Part shown: piece by piece, positions 1 through 8,558 of the stretch | Numbering within the stretch: the first letter of the stretch is position 1 | Layout of the letters: each line of letters begins with the position of its first letter | Assembly (NCBI GenBank): GCA_937864115.1 | Contig: CALMII010000003.1 | Span: 1 to 64,000, forward strand | Length of the DNA: 64,000 bases | Direction of reading: 5' to 3' | Source: an uncultured Steroidobacter sp. | GTDB lineage: Bacteria; Pseudomonadota; Gammaproteobacteria; Steroidobacterales; Steroidobacteraceae | The notes under the pieces: model-generated | The model's database searches: none | Told to the model about the DNA's origin: nothing | The model's input: the letters and a program-made list of their open reading frames with translations, nothing else | Made by a program: the position numbers and the translations under genes

Positions 1-159
1 GGCGGTGCGATCTCGATCGGCCATCCCTACGGCATGTCGGGCGCCCGCATGACGGGACACCTGCTGATCGAAGGCAAACGTCGCGGCGCCAAGTACGGCA
101 TCGTCACCATGTGCATCGGCGGCGGCATGGGCGGCGCAGGACTGTTCGAGATCTTCTGA
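1..159 (+). CDS. Thiolase family protein (acetyl-CoA acyltransferase), C-terminal end only
   Basis: Only the last 52 residues lie in the window; the 5' part is off the left edge. The visible tail carries the thiolase C-terminal signatures: a [10 protein letters not shown] block, which matches the family G-H-P-x-G motif with the active-site His, and [13 protein letters not shown], where the Cys is the base that activates the substrate in the family. Thiolases split beta-ketoacyl-CoA with CoA (beta-oxidation) or run the reverse condensation. Next to a catabolic island, a degradative role is more likely, but the fragment does not show substrate specificity. A 13-bp perfect hairpin follows the stop and separates it from the convergent amidohydrolase gene. 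Confidence 0.9.
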   Translation, partial: GGAISIGHPYGMSGARMTGHLLIEGKRRGAKYGIVTMCIGGGMGGAGLFEIF

Positions 160-180
160 TCGGCCGACAGCCGACTTCAT

Positions 181-213
181 CACCGCTGGAGTGTGCAATG
201 CACTCCAGCGGTG
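181..213. terminator. Perfect 13-bp hairpin between convergent genes
   Basis: Arms CACCGCTGGAGTG and CACTCCAGCGGTG enclose a 7-nt loop, 22 bases after the thiolase stop and about 95 bases past the stop of the convergent amidohydrolase gene. There is no clear U-tract on either side, so it may act as a weak or bidirectional terminator or an mRNA 3'-end stabiliser. The structure is seen directly; the function is inferred. Confidence 0.5.
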
Positions 214-307
214 TCGTCTCCGAGGCCGACCTCACCTCATGCCCGGAACGTCACCGCAGCCCTGCTCTTCCCTCTGCAGCGCCCGGCCCAGCGACACGAA
301 CGCACGC

Positions 308-1858
308 CTACGAAGACAGGAATCCCCGTCCGGCCGCGACCCGGCTGCGCAATCGATCCAGATCGTCGCGTGAGTAATGGAAGCCCGCACGCACGACCGC
401 GGCAATCCGGCTCAGGTTGTCGACGTGCAGAAGTGGATTCGCATCGAGCACCACCAGGTCGGCGTCGCGTCCGGCTTCGACCGTGCCCATCCGCTGCGTG
501 CGAGCGAGATATTCCGCCGCGTTGACGGTCGTCATGCGCAGGATCTGCAGCGGCGACAGACCCGCGCTTGCAAGCTCGGCAAATTCCTCTTGCAACGTAA
601 GGCCTGGCCCCGCGAGCCAGCCGCCGTCGGTTCCCGTCATCAGGCGCACGCCGCCGTTTGCCAGGTCTCTGGTCAATTCGAGCTGTCGCGCATAGGCCTG
701 CGCATAGGTGTCGCGCATGGCGCGCGGCAGGCGCTTGAACCGTGCCGTCACCTTGCGCCATTTCTTGACGCTGGCCGCTGGCATGTAGTCCAGATAGGCA
801 GACTGCTGGTATTCGGCGGCATCGGCGAGTTGCGACGAGCGCAGGCGCACGAGCGTCGGCACATGCCAGGTGTCGTGCGCGACGAAGCACCCGATCAGGG
901 CCTGACACTTCTTCTCGTCGTAGGTGTCGAGCGCCCGCTGCAGGCGCTCGACGTGCGCGGGCGCCGCGAAAGCGGCCGGGTTGATCAGCACCGTCTTGAA
1001 CAGACGCATCAACAGCGAGCGAACGAAGGAAATACGCAGCAACGGCGAATCGAAGTTCGGCGCGCCGCTGCTGCGCATGAGGTCGGCCTCGATCGAGGAG
1101 CAGCCTGCCCAGATCGTCGCACCAGGGCCGAGATGCTCGATCGACCGGAAACCATCGATCGCCGCCTGCTTCGCCTCGACGCCTTCCTGCAGATGCCCCA
1201 GCAAGGGAATGCCGAGCCGCTTCGCTTCGCGCAGCGCCGCACTGAACACCTCGGGACCCATCATGCCCGCCTTGACGAAGTCGGCGCCCTGCCGCTGCTG
1301 GCTGGCGATTTCCGTCGCCACCGCCTCGGCCGACGTTGCATTGAGCGGCGTGAGAATGTCGCCGGGCAATTCGAGCAGCGCCGGCGCGAGCCGGGAAATG
1401 GGCAACGTCTGACTGCGACGCTGTTCGAGCAGTCTCACTGAGCCGGACATCTGCCGGAATCCGGTGACGCCCTCTGCGAGCATCAGCGCCAGCGCGCCGT
1501 CGGGATTCTCCAGTTCGAGCACGTGGCTGTGCATGTCGTTGTAACCGGGCACGACGAACTTGCCGGTGACATCGATGCGGCGCGCCGCGGCGTCGGACTG
1601 CGCCGCGCGGCTGTCATCGATCGAAGCGATCCTGCCCTGCTCCACCAGAATGCTCACGCCGCCGGTCAGTTCGCCGGTGCGCGGATCGACGATCGTGCCG
1701 CCGTCGAGGCGGATGCGGCCCGACGGCGGGATCACGACTTTGGCTGCGGATGTCGCGACGGAAACGCCGCGCGAGAATTTCACGGTCGGCGCAGCATGAG
1801 GCATACGGGCCAGGCAGCAGGGACAGCCACCGACCTGACCCAGCAATAGCGACATCAT
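308..1858 (-). CDS. Metal-dependent amidohydrolase family protein (imidazolonepropionase-like)
   Basis: A 516-residue amidohydrolase-superfamily enzyme. The beta-strand-1 metal ligands are in GYNDMHSH (HxH), followed by a probable carbamylated Lys in FVKAGMM, His in GHLQEG and EHLG, and the late Asp in GTDGG, so the TIM-barrel metal site looks intact. Such enzymes hydrolyse amide, lactone or cyclic amide bonds. The start chosen is the first of two adjacent ATGs, preceded by a GGGGGTTG ribosome-binding site. No clear signal peptide precedes the domain, unlike its homologue at 12098-13591; the first 30 residues are odd and contain a CPCC motif. It is the last gene of a five-gene minus-strand operon behind a Rieske oxygenase, suggesting removal of an amide- or ester-linked group from the catabolic substrate. 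The substrate is unknown. Confidence 0.85.
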   Translation of the reverse strand: MMSLLLGQVGGCPCCLARMPHAAPTVKFSRGVSVATSAAKVVIPPSGRIRLDGGTIVDPRTGELTGGVSILVEQGRIASIDDSRAAQSDAAARRIDVTGKFVVPGYNDMHSHVLELENPDGALALMLAEGVTGFRQMSGSVRLLEQRRSQTLPISRLAPALLELPGDILTPLNATSAEAVATEIASQQRQGADFVKAGMMGPEVFSAALREAKRLGIPLLGHLQEGVEAKQAAIDGFRSIEHLGPGATIWAGCSSIEADLMRSSGAPNFDSPLLRISFVRSLLMRLFKTVLINPAAFAAPAHVERLQRALDTYDEKKCQALIGCFVAHDTWHVPTLVRLRSSQLADAAEYQQSAYLDYMPAASVKKWRKVTARFKRLPRAMRDTYAQAYARQLELTRDLANGGVRLMTGTDGGWLAGPGLTLQEEFAELASAGLSPLQILRMTTVNAAEYLARTQRMGTVEAGRDADLVVLDANPLLHVDNLSRIAAVVRAGFHYSRDDLDRLRSRVAAGRGFLSS

Positions 1859-1907
1859 CGGTCAACCCCCGGACGAACCGCGTCGCGCTGCGATTGGACG
1901 CTGCAGA

Positions 1908-2942
1908 TCAGGCCGGATCCTGCTGCGCCCGCTCGGACTCGATGAGTCGTGCAAGTACGCGCCTCGCCTGCACGGGCGCAGCATCGCCCGCGAGCAGCAC
2001 CGGCTTCAAGGACCACAGATCCGTCGTGCCCATCATGGCCTGCTGCGCCTCGATCATCGGCTTGTCTTCCTGGTTGAACGCCAGGTTGATGCCGTGAAGC
2101 ATCTGTTCGCTGAGTTCGTGATCGTCGGTGCGGAAGGCGCGCGAGCTGGCCCAGAAATAATGAGTGGACGTCTGCGTCTCGGGCGTCATGAAGTGCACGT
2201 TCAACGTCTGCATGCCGTTCTCGCGCGCACCGCCCACATCCGTCATGCCGAAAGTCAGCGTGACCAGGGCCGGCGGATCCCATTTGACGTCGAGCCAGGC
2301 ATCGACCCGCTGTCCGACACGTCCGAGCAGCACGCTCGGCAGCGGTCCCTGGAAGTCATTCGCCATCCAGCGATCACACGTCACGGTGTTGCCGCTCACG
2401 CGCACGGTGGTCTTCGCGCGCGCCGTCGCCTCGCAGCCCAGCGTGGTTTCATGCAGGAAGTCGACGTGGCCCAGGTCCAGGAGGTTGTCGGTCAGCAGTT
2501 CGTAGTGGGCCCTGGAATGGATGTATCCCTGGATGCGCGCGAGCTGCGGGTCTTCGAGAAATCCGTAGTCCGGCAGCAAGGCCGGATCGGCGCGTTCCGG
2601 CGGTCCCATCCAGATCCACAGCGTGCCGTACTTCTCGATGAGCGGATAAGTCTTGACGTGCAGCGCCTTCGGCGTCGCACCATTGCCCTGCGGATTGAAG
2701 GTGCAGGCGCCTTCGGCATTGAAGCGCAGCCCGTGATACGGACATTGAATGTCGGCGCCGACGACCTTGCCGAGATGCAGCGGCGCAAAGCGATGCGGAC
2801 AGCGGCCCTGCAACGCGACGGCCGCGCCCGACGGCAATCGATACATCACGACGGGTTCGTCGAGGATGCGGCGCCCGAGCGGCTGGGCACCCAGCTCGTC
2901 AGACCAGGCCGCGACGTACCAGCAGTTCAACAGAAACGTCAT
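1908..2942 (-). CDS. Rieske non-heme iron aromatic oxygenase, VanA-like alpha subunit
   Basis: A 344-residue oxygenase component. The N-terminal Rieske 2Fe-2S site reads CPHRFAP (CxH) and then CPYHGLRF (CxxH). The C-terminal catalytic domain carries the mononuclear iron motif in DNLLDLGHVDFLH (D-x2-H-x4-H type). Length and layout match vanillate demethylase/dicamba monooxygenase-type Rieske oxygenases, which O-demethylate or hydroxylate aromatics. The ATG at 2942 is preferred over the GTG one codon upstream because GGGAGAGGG sits at normal spacing from it. No reductase is encoded beside it. It is clearly related in length and motifs to the second Rieske gene of the window (18579-19616), so the island carries two paralogous oxygenases under different operons. 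Substrate unknown. Confidence 0.9.
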   Translation of the reverse strand: MTFLLNCWYVAAWSDELGAQPLGRRILDEPVVMYRLPSGAAVALQGRCPHRFAPLHLGKVVGADIQCPYHGLRFNAEGACTFNPQGNGATPKALHVKTYPLIEKYGTLWIWMGPPERADPALLPDYGFLEDPQLARIQGYIHSRAHYELLTDNLLDLGHVDFLHETTLGCEATARAKTTVRVSGNTVTCDRWMANDFQGPLPSVLLGRVGQRVDAWLDVKWDPPALVTLTFGMTDVGGARENGMQTLNVHFMTPETQTSTHYFWASSRAFRTDDHELSEQMLHGINLAFNQEDKPMIEAQQAMMGTTDLWSLKPVLLAGDAAPVQARRVLARLIESERAQQDPA

Positions 2943-2960
2943 CACCCTCTCCCGCCGCGC

Positions 2961-3857
2961 TCACGGCCGCTTCATCGAACATCGCAACGCGAACGCCAGC
3001 TGTTCGAGCTGCAGCTGCGCGCCGAGCCGATGAAAGTCGATGCAGTGCCCTGCCGAATCGAAGCGTCGTGCATCGACGAACGGCGCCTGCGTGAACGCAC
3101 CGGCAAAGCGGCTGATCTCTGCGTCGTCGACGATCCACAGCGGATCGAACTCCGCCAGTCGATAGTGAACCGGCACATTCACCTGCGCCGCCAGCGAGGC
3201 GAACTGCGACGGCCAGCCACCGACGATGTCGATCAGCTCGGCGCGAGGCGTCGGCGCATCGGCGCCCCGGGTGCGCGCCGGCACCGCAGGATCGAAAGTC
3301 CATGGCGGACCGAACATGAATGAATCCTTCGCTTGCGGCGGCAGGCTGACCATGCTCACCTCCGGCAGCGACGACCACGTCGCGGTGACCGCCGGCGGCG
3401 GCGTCAATCCCACGCCCGAAATCGCAATGCCGAGCAGCGGCCAGCCCGGACGACGCGCCGCCAGCGCAACGGCGATGGCGCCACCGATCGAATGCCCCAC
3501 GAGAACGATGCCCGCGGCGCGATGGCCACTGCGCTCGCGCCACAGATGCCCGATCGCACGATCGAGCTGCTGTGCATTGCCGGCGATCGTGGCCTGCGCC
3601 AGCGGAGTCGTCGCACCGTAACCCGCCCGATCCAGCGCGAGCGCCGGGAGACCCAGCGCAACGGCGCGATCGAGCAATGAGCATCCCGGCACATGGAAAT
3701 ACCCCGACGTGTAGGAACCGCCGGGAATCGCGACGATCAGCGGCGCGTCGGGCGCCGCTGACGGCGGCGCCCGTTCCACACCGGACACGGCAAGCTCGGG
3801 ATCGACGGTCGCGAGAAAACGGCCGTGATCGCGATCTTCGTTGCGGGACGTATCCAT
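2961..3857 (-). CDS. Alpha/beta hydrolase fold protein
   Basis: A 298-residue alpha/beta hydrolase. The oxyanion region reads AIPGGSYTSGYF, the nucleophile elbow is GHSIGG with Ser nucleophile, and the catalytic His is in AGHCIDFHR; the acid is probably the Asp in EFDPLW. No signal peptide is visible, so it is probably cytoplasmic. Candidate roles are ester, lactone or C-C bond hydrolysis in the same pathway as the adjacent Rieske oxygenase and amidohydrolase. The ATG at 3857 was taken as start; a GTG at 3866 is possible but has a poorer ribosome-binding site. It sits 15 bases after the TonB receptor gene and 18 bases before the Rieske gene, so co-transcription is likely. Confidence 0.85.
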   Translation of the reverse strand: MDTSRNEDRDHGRFLATVDPELAVSGVERAPPSAAPDAPLIVAIPGGSYTSGYFHVPGCSLLDRAVALGLPALALDRAGYGATTPLAQATIAGNAQQLDRAIGHLWRERSGHRAAGIVLVGHSIGGAIAVALAARRPGWPLLGIAISGVGLTPPPAVTATWSSLPEVSMVSLPPQAKDSFMFGPPWTFDPAVPARTRGADAPTPRAELIDIVGGWPSQFASLAAQVNVPVHYRLAEFDPLWIVDDAEISRFAGAFTQAPFVDARRFDSAGHCIDFHRLGAQLQLEQLAFALRCSMKRP

Positions 3858-3872
3858 GCTCACCACTCGTCT

Positions 3873-6056
3873 TCAGTCGAGGCTCACACCCACGGCAACA
3901 CCGTAAGTGAGCGGCGCCGCCCACTGCAGCAGGTGCGTGCCGTTGGACTGCGTCGTCGCATAGCCGATGGTGCGCTCATCCAGCAGGTTCTTGCCATAGG
4001 CGCTGATCCAGAAGCGGCCGCTGTTGCTGGTCCAGCGGAGGTTCGCCGCGAGATCCACATAGGAGTCCTGCTCCATGACATTGTCGGCTTCGAAGTAGAA
4101 GCCGTCGTTGTAGTAGCCATTGACCGCCAGCTTGATCGTGCCGGCCGGCAGCGACCAGGTGTAGTCGGCGCCGAGCGTCGCGGTGAACTCCGGCGCGTAC
4201 GGCAGCGCATTGCCCTTGACGGCGGTACCGGTCGGATCGACCGTCGACGGCACGCCTCCCATCGGATCGCTCAACAGCGCGCCGATATATGAGGAGTACT
4301 CGGACTTGATGAACGAGACTCCACCGCTCAGGCGCAGCGCATCGGTCGCCTGCCAGTCGAGATCGGACTCGAACCCGTAGATGTCTGCCGACGCGGCATT
4401 GGCGATGTAGATGACGCCGCTGGTATCCAGCACCTGCGTCTGCAGATCCTTGTAGTCGTAGTAGTAGGCGGCGTTGTTCCATCGCACGCTGCGACCGGCG
4501 AGGTCCGCCTTCGTGCCGATCTCGTACGCCGTCACGGTTTCCGGATCGTACGGCGCCGTGCCGGGCGAACCGGTATTGAAGCCGCCGCTCTTGAAGCCGC
4601 TGCTCGATGAAATGTACGCGAGGAACGTGTCCGAGAAGCGGTGATCCAGCGACACGCGATAGTTGAATTTGTCGAAGGTCGCCTTCTCATCGTCTGCGTA
4701 CACCGTCGGCAACTGCAACGCGAACGGAATGACATAGACGGAGCTCGAACCATCGTAAGCCTTGCGCGTCTCCTCCGTGTAGCGTGCGCCGAGCGTGAGC
4801 GTGGTGCTGTCCGAGAACGCGTAGCTGCCTTGCGCATAGCCCGCGATGGACTCGGTCGACTGACGATTGAAGAAGGTGAGGTTCGCGCCCAGGTAGTTGC
4901 CGAAGAGAGTGATCGGCGTGAACGCGGCCTTGCCCTCGAAATAGTACACACCGGCCTGCCAGGTCAGGGCCGAGTCGCCCAGCGACTGGATCTGCAGTTC
5001 CTCGGAGAACTGCGAATCCGGCCAGGTATCTTCCGCGTAGACCAGCGGCAGCGGACCGCCGTCGAGTTCGAACGAGCGCTTGTACTCGGATTCGCGATAC
5101 GCCGTGAGGCTGCTGATGGAAATCGAATCGAAATCATGCCGGATCAACAGGCTGCCACCGGCAGAGTGACCCTTCTTCCAGTTGGGCGCGTCGTCCGCCA
5201 CGTCGTAGTCCAGATCCGGCGAAACACCGAGCCCGGGCGTGAAGCCCGAGATCGTGCCCGGCTGGATCGTCGGCACGTTCATCGAGGTGTCGATGTCGGA
5301 ATAGTCGCCGATCAGCGTGATGGTCGTCGCATCGCTCGGCGTGAAGACCCACTTGGAACGCACGGTCACATCGTGATCGAGCGTATAGATCTCGCCGCCC
5401 GTCGACAGGTTGTCGCCCCACGGTTCGCCCTGGCGGGCCGCATAGACCGAAATGTCCGCAGCGACGTAGTCGCTGGTGCGGCCACCGATGTAGACGGTGG
5501 CAGCCGAGGTGTCGTAGTTGCCGTAGCTGACGCTCGCCTGCATCTGGTAGCCGTCGCGCGGATCGCGCGTCGTGACCTGCAGCAGTCCGCCGGTCGCATT
5601 GCGGCCGTACAGGGTGCCCTGCGGCCCCTTCACCACCGCGACCTGCGAGATGTTTGCGAGGTTCAGGTAGTTCGCAGTGGCCGAGGCGTAGTACACGCCG
5701 TCCACGTAGAGCGCGACGGGGTTTTCGAAGCCGGGCGCAACGGCGTTGCTGCCGATGCCGCGCAGGCTCGTATTGAGAATGCCGTTCGCATTGATGATGT
5801 TGAGACCGGGCACCAGTTCGGTCAGGCCCGTCACGTCGGCGGTGCCGCCCTGGATCAGATCGTCGACGCTCAGCGTCTTCACCGCGATCGGCACATCCTG
5901 CAGATCTTCCGACCGCTTCTGTGCGGTCACGATGACTTCTTCGAGCTGGGTGCTCTGCAGGGTCGCCGCCGGACCATCGGCCGCCACCGCCACGGTCTGG
6001 GCAAGAACGCCGCCGCACACCGTCACCCACCCCATATGCCACTTGTGTCTACGCAT
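3873..6056 (-). CDS. TonB-dependent outer-membrane receptor
   Basis: A 727-residue receptor with an N-terminal signal peptide (about residues 1-26), a TonB-box-like stretch LEEVIVTAQKR, a plug domain (VPIAVKTLSVDDL, then VVKGPQGTLYGRNATGG) and a long beta-barrel ending in YGVAVGVSLD. The plug-barrel signature is the iron-complex-receptor-like type that expanded in sphingomonads, caulobacters and Steroidobacter-like bacteria for uptake of plant-derived or polycyclic organics. An AGGGGG ribosome-binding site precedes the ATG. It lies second in the BKACE/hydrolase/Rieske/amidohydrolase operon, so it probably imports that operon's substrate; the ligand cannot be read from sequence. A paralogue heads the P450 gene pair further right. 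Confidence 0.92.
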   Translation of the reverse strand: MRRHKWHMGWVTVCGGVLAQTVAVAADGPAATLQSTQLEEVIVTAQKRSEDLQDVPIAVKTLSVDDLIQGGTADVTGLTELVPGLNIINANGILNTSLRGIGSNAVAPGFENPVALYVDGVYYASATANYLNLANISQVAVVKGPQGTLYGRNATGGLLQVTTRDPRDGYQMQASVSYGNYDTSAATVYIGGRTSDYVAADISVYAARQGEPWGDNLSTGGEIYTLDHDVTVRSKWVFTPSDATTITLIGDYSDIDTSMNVPTIQPGTISGFTPGLGVSPDLDYDVADDAPNWKKGHSAGGSLLIRHDFDSISISSLTAYRESEYKRSFELDGGPLPLVYAEDTWPDSQFSEELQIQSLGDSALTWQAGVYYFEGKAAFTPITLFGNYLGANLTFFNRQSTESIAGYAQGSYAFSDSTTLTLGARYTEETRKAYDGSSSVYVIPFALQLPTVYADDEKATFDKFNYRVSLDHRFSDTFLAYISSSSGFKSGGFNTGSPGTAPYDPETVTAYEIGTKADLAGRSVRWNNAAYYYDYKDLQTQVLDTSGVIYIANAASADIYGFESDLDWQATDALRLSGGVSFIKSEYSSYIGALLSDPMGGVPSTVDPTGTAVKGNALPYAPEFTATLGADYTWSLPAGTIKLAVNGYYNDGFYFEADNVMEQDSYVDLAANLRWTSNSGRFWISAYGKNLLDERTIGYATTQSNGTHLLQWAAPLTYGVAVGVSLD

Positions 6057-6203
6057 GTATCCCCCTGAACGACAGAACTTGAATTGCGCTCGAAAGCCGC
6101 GCGACGGATGCGCGCGGCCTTCTCTTCAAACCTCGAACGGACGCGGCGTGCCAGCGCCGCGAGCTTCTGTTGACGATCCTCATCGCGAGGATGCGCGGGC
6201 CTT

Positions 6204-7145
6204 CTACGACGCCAGCGACAGATTGGCGCGGGTCCGTCCCTTGAGACCCAGCATGACGCGCGCTTCCGCAGGCGTCGCCGGTTCGCGGCCCATCTCGCGC
6301 AGGATGCGCACGGCCTTGGCCACCTGCTCCGCATTCGACTTCGCGAGCTGGCCACGGCCGATCAGCAGACTGTCCTCCAGGCCGACGCGCACGTGTCCGC
6401 CCATCAGCGCAGCCTGCGTGATGAAAGGCATCTGGTACTTGCCCGCCGCGAGCACCGACCACTGGAAGTTCTTGGCGCCAAAGAGCCGATCCGCCGTGCG
6501 CTTCATGAAGACGAGATTGTCGAGATCCGGACCGATGCCGCCCATGATGCCGAACACCATCTGGATGAAGAACGGCGGCTTGACCAGCCCGCTGTCGACG
6601 AAGTGCGCGAGATTGTAGAGATGGCCGACGTCGTAGCACTCGTGCTCGAACTTCGCACCGTCGGCGCTCAGCGTTTCGAGAATGCAGTTGATGTCGCGAA
6701 ACGAGTTGCGGAAGACGTTGTCGTCGGAGCCTTCGATGAAGGTCTTCTCCCACGGATGCTTCCACGACGAAATGCGTTTCGCGACCTGGAAGAACGAGAA
6801 GTTCATGCTGCCCATGTTGAGCGAGCAGATCTCCGGCTTGAAGCGCGCCGCTGCGGCGACGCGCTGTTGCACGGTCATGCCGGGCGCACCGCCGGTGGTG
6901 ATGTTGATCACCGCATCGCAGCCCTGCTCGATCACCGGAACGAACTGGCCGAAGACATCGGGATCGGCCGTGGGAATGCCGGTCGCTGCGACGCGCGCGT
7001 GCAGATGCACGACGGCGGCGCCCGCCTGGGCTGCATCGATGGCCTGCTGCGCGATTTCCTGCGGCGTGATGGGCAATGCGTCGGACATGGTCGGCGTATG
7101 AACCGCGCCCGTCACTGCACAGGAAATGATCACCTTGTCCGACAT
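6204..7145 (-). CDS. BKACE family protein (DUF849, beta-keto acid cleavage enzyme)
   Basis: About 313 residues, starting MSDKVIISCAVTGAVHTP, the typical N-terminus of the family formerly called DUF849 or 3-keto-5-aminohexanoate cleavage protein. Members use Zn2+ to run a retro-Claisen reaction of a beta-keto acid with acetyl-CoA, giving acetoacetate and a new acyl-CoA. The metal-binding HxH is visible in VVHLHAR, and further conserved blocks are STGGAPGMT-like (ITTGGAPG) and HVRVGLEDS. The start at 7145 is chosen over an in-frame one 29 codons upstream because AGGGGGGTG lies directly before it and the protein then begins at the family N-terminus. First gene of the operon that continues with the TonB receptor; divergent from the LysR regulator. 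Confidence 0.9.
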   Translation of the reverse strand: MSDKVIISCAVTGAVHTPTMSDALPITPQEIAQQAIDAAQAGAAVVHLHARVAATGIPTADPDVFGQFVPVIEQGCDAVINITTGGAPGMTVQQRVAAAARFKPEICSLNMGSMNFSFFQVAKRISSWKHPWEKTFIEGSDDNVFRNSFRDINCILETLSADGAKFEHECYDVGHLYNLAHFVDSGLVKPPFFIQMVFGIMGGIGPDLDNLVFMKRTADRLFGAKNFQWSVLAAGKYQMPFITQAALMGGHVRVGLEDSLLIGRGQLAKSNAEQVAKAVRILREMGREPATPAEARVMLGLKGRTRANLSLAS

Positions 7146-7198
7146 CGCACCCCCCTGATCAGTATTCCGCTTGATTTTCAGTATGGCAGCGGGGCGAT

Positions 7199-7210
7199 AT
7201 CTGCATAGAT
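7199..7210. promoter_or_regulatory. Candidate LysR-type operator in divergent intergenic region
   Basis: A small inverted repeat, ATCT-N4-AGAT, lies about 55 bases upstream of both the BKACE start and the LysR start. LysR-type regulators usually sit divergent from their target and bind a T-N11-A interrupted palindrome around -65 of the controlled promoter, and position and symmetry fit loosely. The repeat is short and could be chance. Confidence 0.25.
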
Positions 7211-7266
7211 GGTAGAATCGACCTAGTGACATCGTTTTCGTATCACCCGGACGAGCGCTCTCCAGA

Positions 7267-8217
7267 ATGAAAATGAATCATCTGCGCCACGTGGTCGTGG
7301 TCGCCGAAAAGGGCGGAATCCGTGCTGCAGCGCGCGCATTGGGCGTGGCGCAGCCGGCCATTACACGCAGCATCGGCGAGGCGGAACGCGCGATCGGCGC
7401 ACCGCTCTTCGAGCGCAGCGCGCGCGGCGTGGTGTTGACGTCGGTGGGCAGACGATTCCTGGTCCGGGCCGCGGCGATTCTTGCGGAACTGGAGCGCGCG
7501 CAGGAAGAAACCTCGCAGCTGCTCGGCGAAGGTGTCGGACGTGTGCAGGTCGTGCTGTCGACCGTTCCGCACCTGGCCCTGCTGCCCAAGGCGCTCGTGC
7601 CGTTTCGCACGAAATTTCCGAACGTCACGCTCGCGCTGCGCGAAGGCCTGTTTGCCCGCGCGCACCAGGAAGTCGAGGACGGCACGCTCGATTTCTATGT
7701 CGGGCCGCTATCGGAGAGTTCGCTGCCGCCCAGCCTGAAGGCCGAGTCCGTGTTCGAAAACTCCCGCGTCATCCTGTGTCGCAAGGGACATCCGTTGCGC
7801 AACGCGACATCGCTCAGACAGCTCGGCGCGGCTCAATGGATCTCGACGACCGTGACGGAAAACATGGATGCGGAACTCGGACCGGTCTTCAAGGCCCACG
7901 GTCTGCCGCTGCCGGCCATCAAGCTGCATGCGCAGTCGTCGCTGACGATGACGCTGGCTGTGGCGTATTCGGATCTGCTGGTGATGGCGCCGCAGCAATG
8001 GCTGCAGTTCCCGACGACGCGGGCGTATCTGGAAGAGATCCACGTGCGGGAGAAACTCGCCGCGCCGGCGATCTACGCGGTGTGCCGCCGGCGACTGCCG
8101 CTCACGCCTGCCGCGCAGTACCTGTACGACCTGTTCGTTCGCTACGGACGGGAATTCGCCGGTTCGAAATCGGACGGCGCGAAGAAGACGCTGCGTTCAT
8201 CCCGACCACGCCGGTGA
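7267..8217 (+). CDS. LysR-family transcriptional regulator
   Basis: A 316-residue LTTR. The winged HTH occupies about residues 1-60 (HLRHVVVVAEKGGIRAAARA, then VAQPAITRSIGEAERAIG and LFERSARGVVLT), followed by a PBP2-type effector domain (from about residue 90, VLSTVPHLALLPKAL). The ATG at 7267 is followed by a second in-frame ATG two codons on; either could be used and neither has a strong Shine-Dalgarno. Its divergent position from the BKACE operon makes it the likely regulator of that catabolic operon, with a pathway intermediate as co-inducer. Convergent with the ferredoxin gene, whose stop lies 12 bases beyond its own. Confidence 0.93.
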   Translation: MKMNHLRHVVVVAEKGGIRAAARALGVAQPAITRSIGEAERAIGAPLFERSARGVVLTSVGRRFLVRAAAILAELERAQEETSQLLGEGVGRVQVVLSTVPHLALLPKALVPFRTKFPNVTLALREGLFARAHQEVEDGTLDFYVGPLSESSLPPSLKAESVFENSRVILCRKGHPLRNATSLRQLGAAQWISTTVTENMDAELGPVFKAHGLPLPAIKLHAQSSLTMTLAVAYSDLLVMAPQQWLQFPTTRAYLEEIHVREKLAAPAIYAVCRRRLPLTPAAQYLYDLFVRYGREFAGSKSDGAKKTLRSSRPRR

Positions 8218-8229
8218 GCGCGGGCGACG

Positions 8230-8544
8230 TCATTCCTCCGGCGCGACGGTGACGCGCAGTCCGGCCAGGGCGTCGGTCACCTGGATCTGGCAGGACAATC
8301 TCGATGCGGCCTGGCAGTGCGCCAGTTCGCCCACCAGTTCGCGCTCATCGGACTGCGCCGGCGGCAGCCTCTCGATCCAGTCGGGCGCGACGTACACATG
8401 GCAGGTCGCGCAGGAACACATCCCGCCGCAGATGGCGGCCACGCCATAGTCGAGATCGCGCAGCGTCTCCATCAGGCTGCGTCCCGTGGACGCGTCGACC
8501 TCGTGTTCCGTTCCCTGCCGGTCCGTCACTTTCACTACAGGCAT
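8230..8544 (-). CDS. 2Fe-2S ferredoxin (adrenodoxin/putidaredoxin type)
   Basis: A 104-residue ferredoxin. Cluster ligands are Cys39, Cys45, Cys48 and Cys85 in the C-x5-C-x2-C ... C arrangement of vertebrate-type ferredoxins that serve bacterial P450s. The start at 8544 gives the normal family length (MPVVKVTDRQG). It follows the P450 gene by 14 bases in the same operon, so it almost certainly delivers electrons to that P450, and might also serve the Rieske oxygenases. No ferredoxin reductase is encoded in the window; one must be supplied from elsewhere. Confidence 0.92.
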   Translation of the reverse strand: MPVVKVTDRQGTEHEVDASTGRSLMETLRDLDYGVAAICGGMCSCATCHVYVAPDWIERLPPAQSDERELVGELAHCQAASRLSCQIQVTDALAGLRVTVAPEE

Positions 8545-8558
8545 GTTCTCTCTCTGAT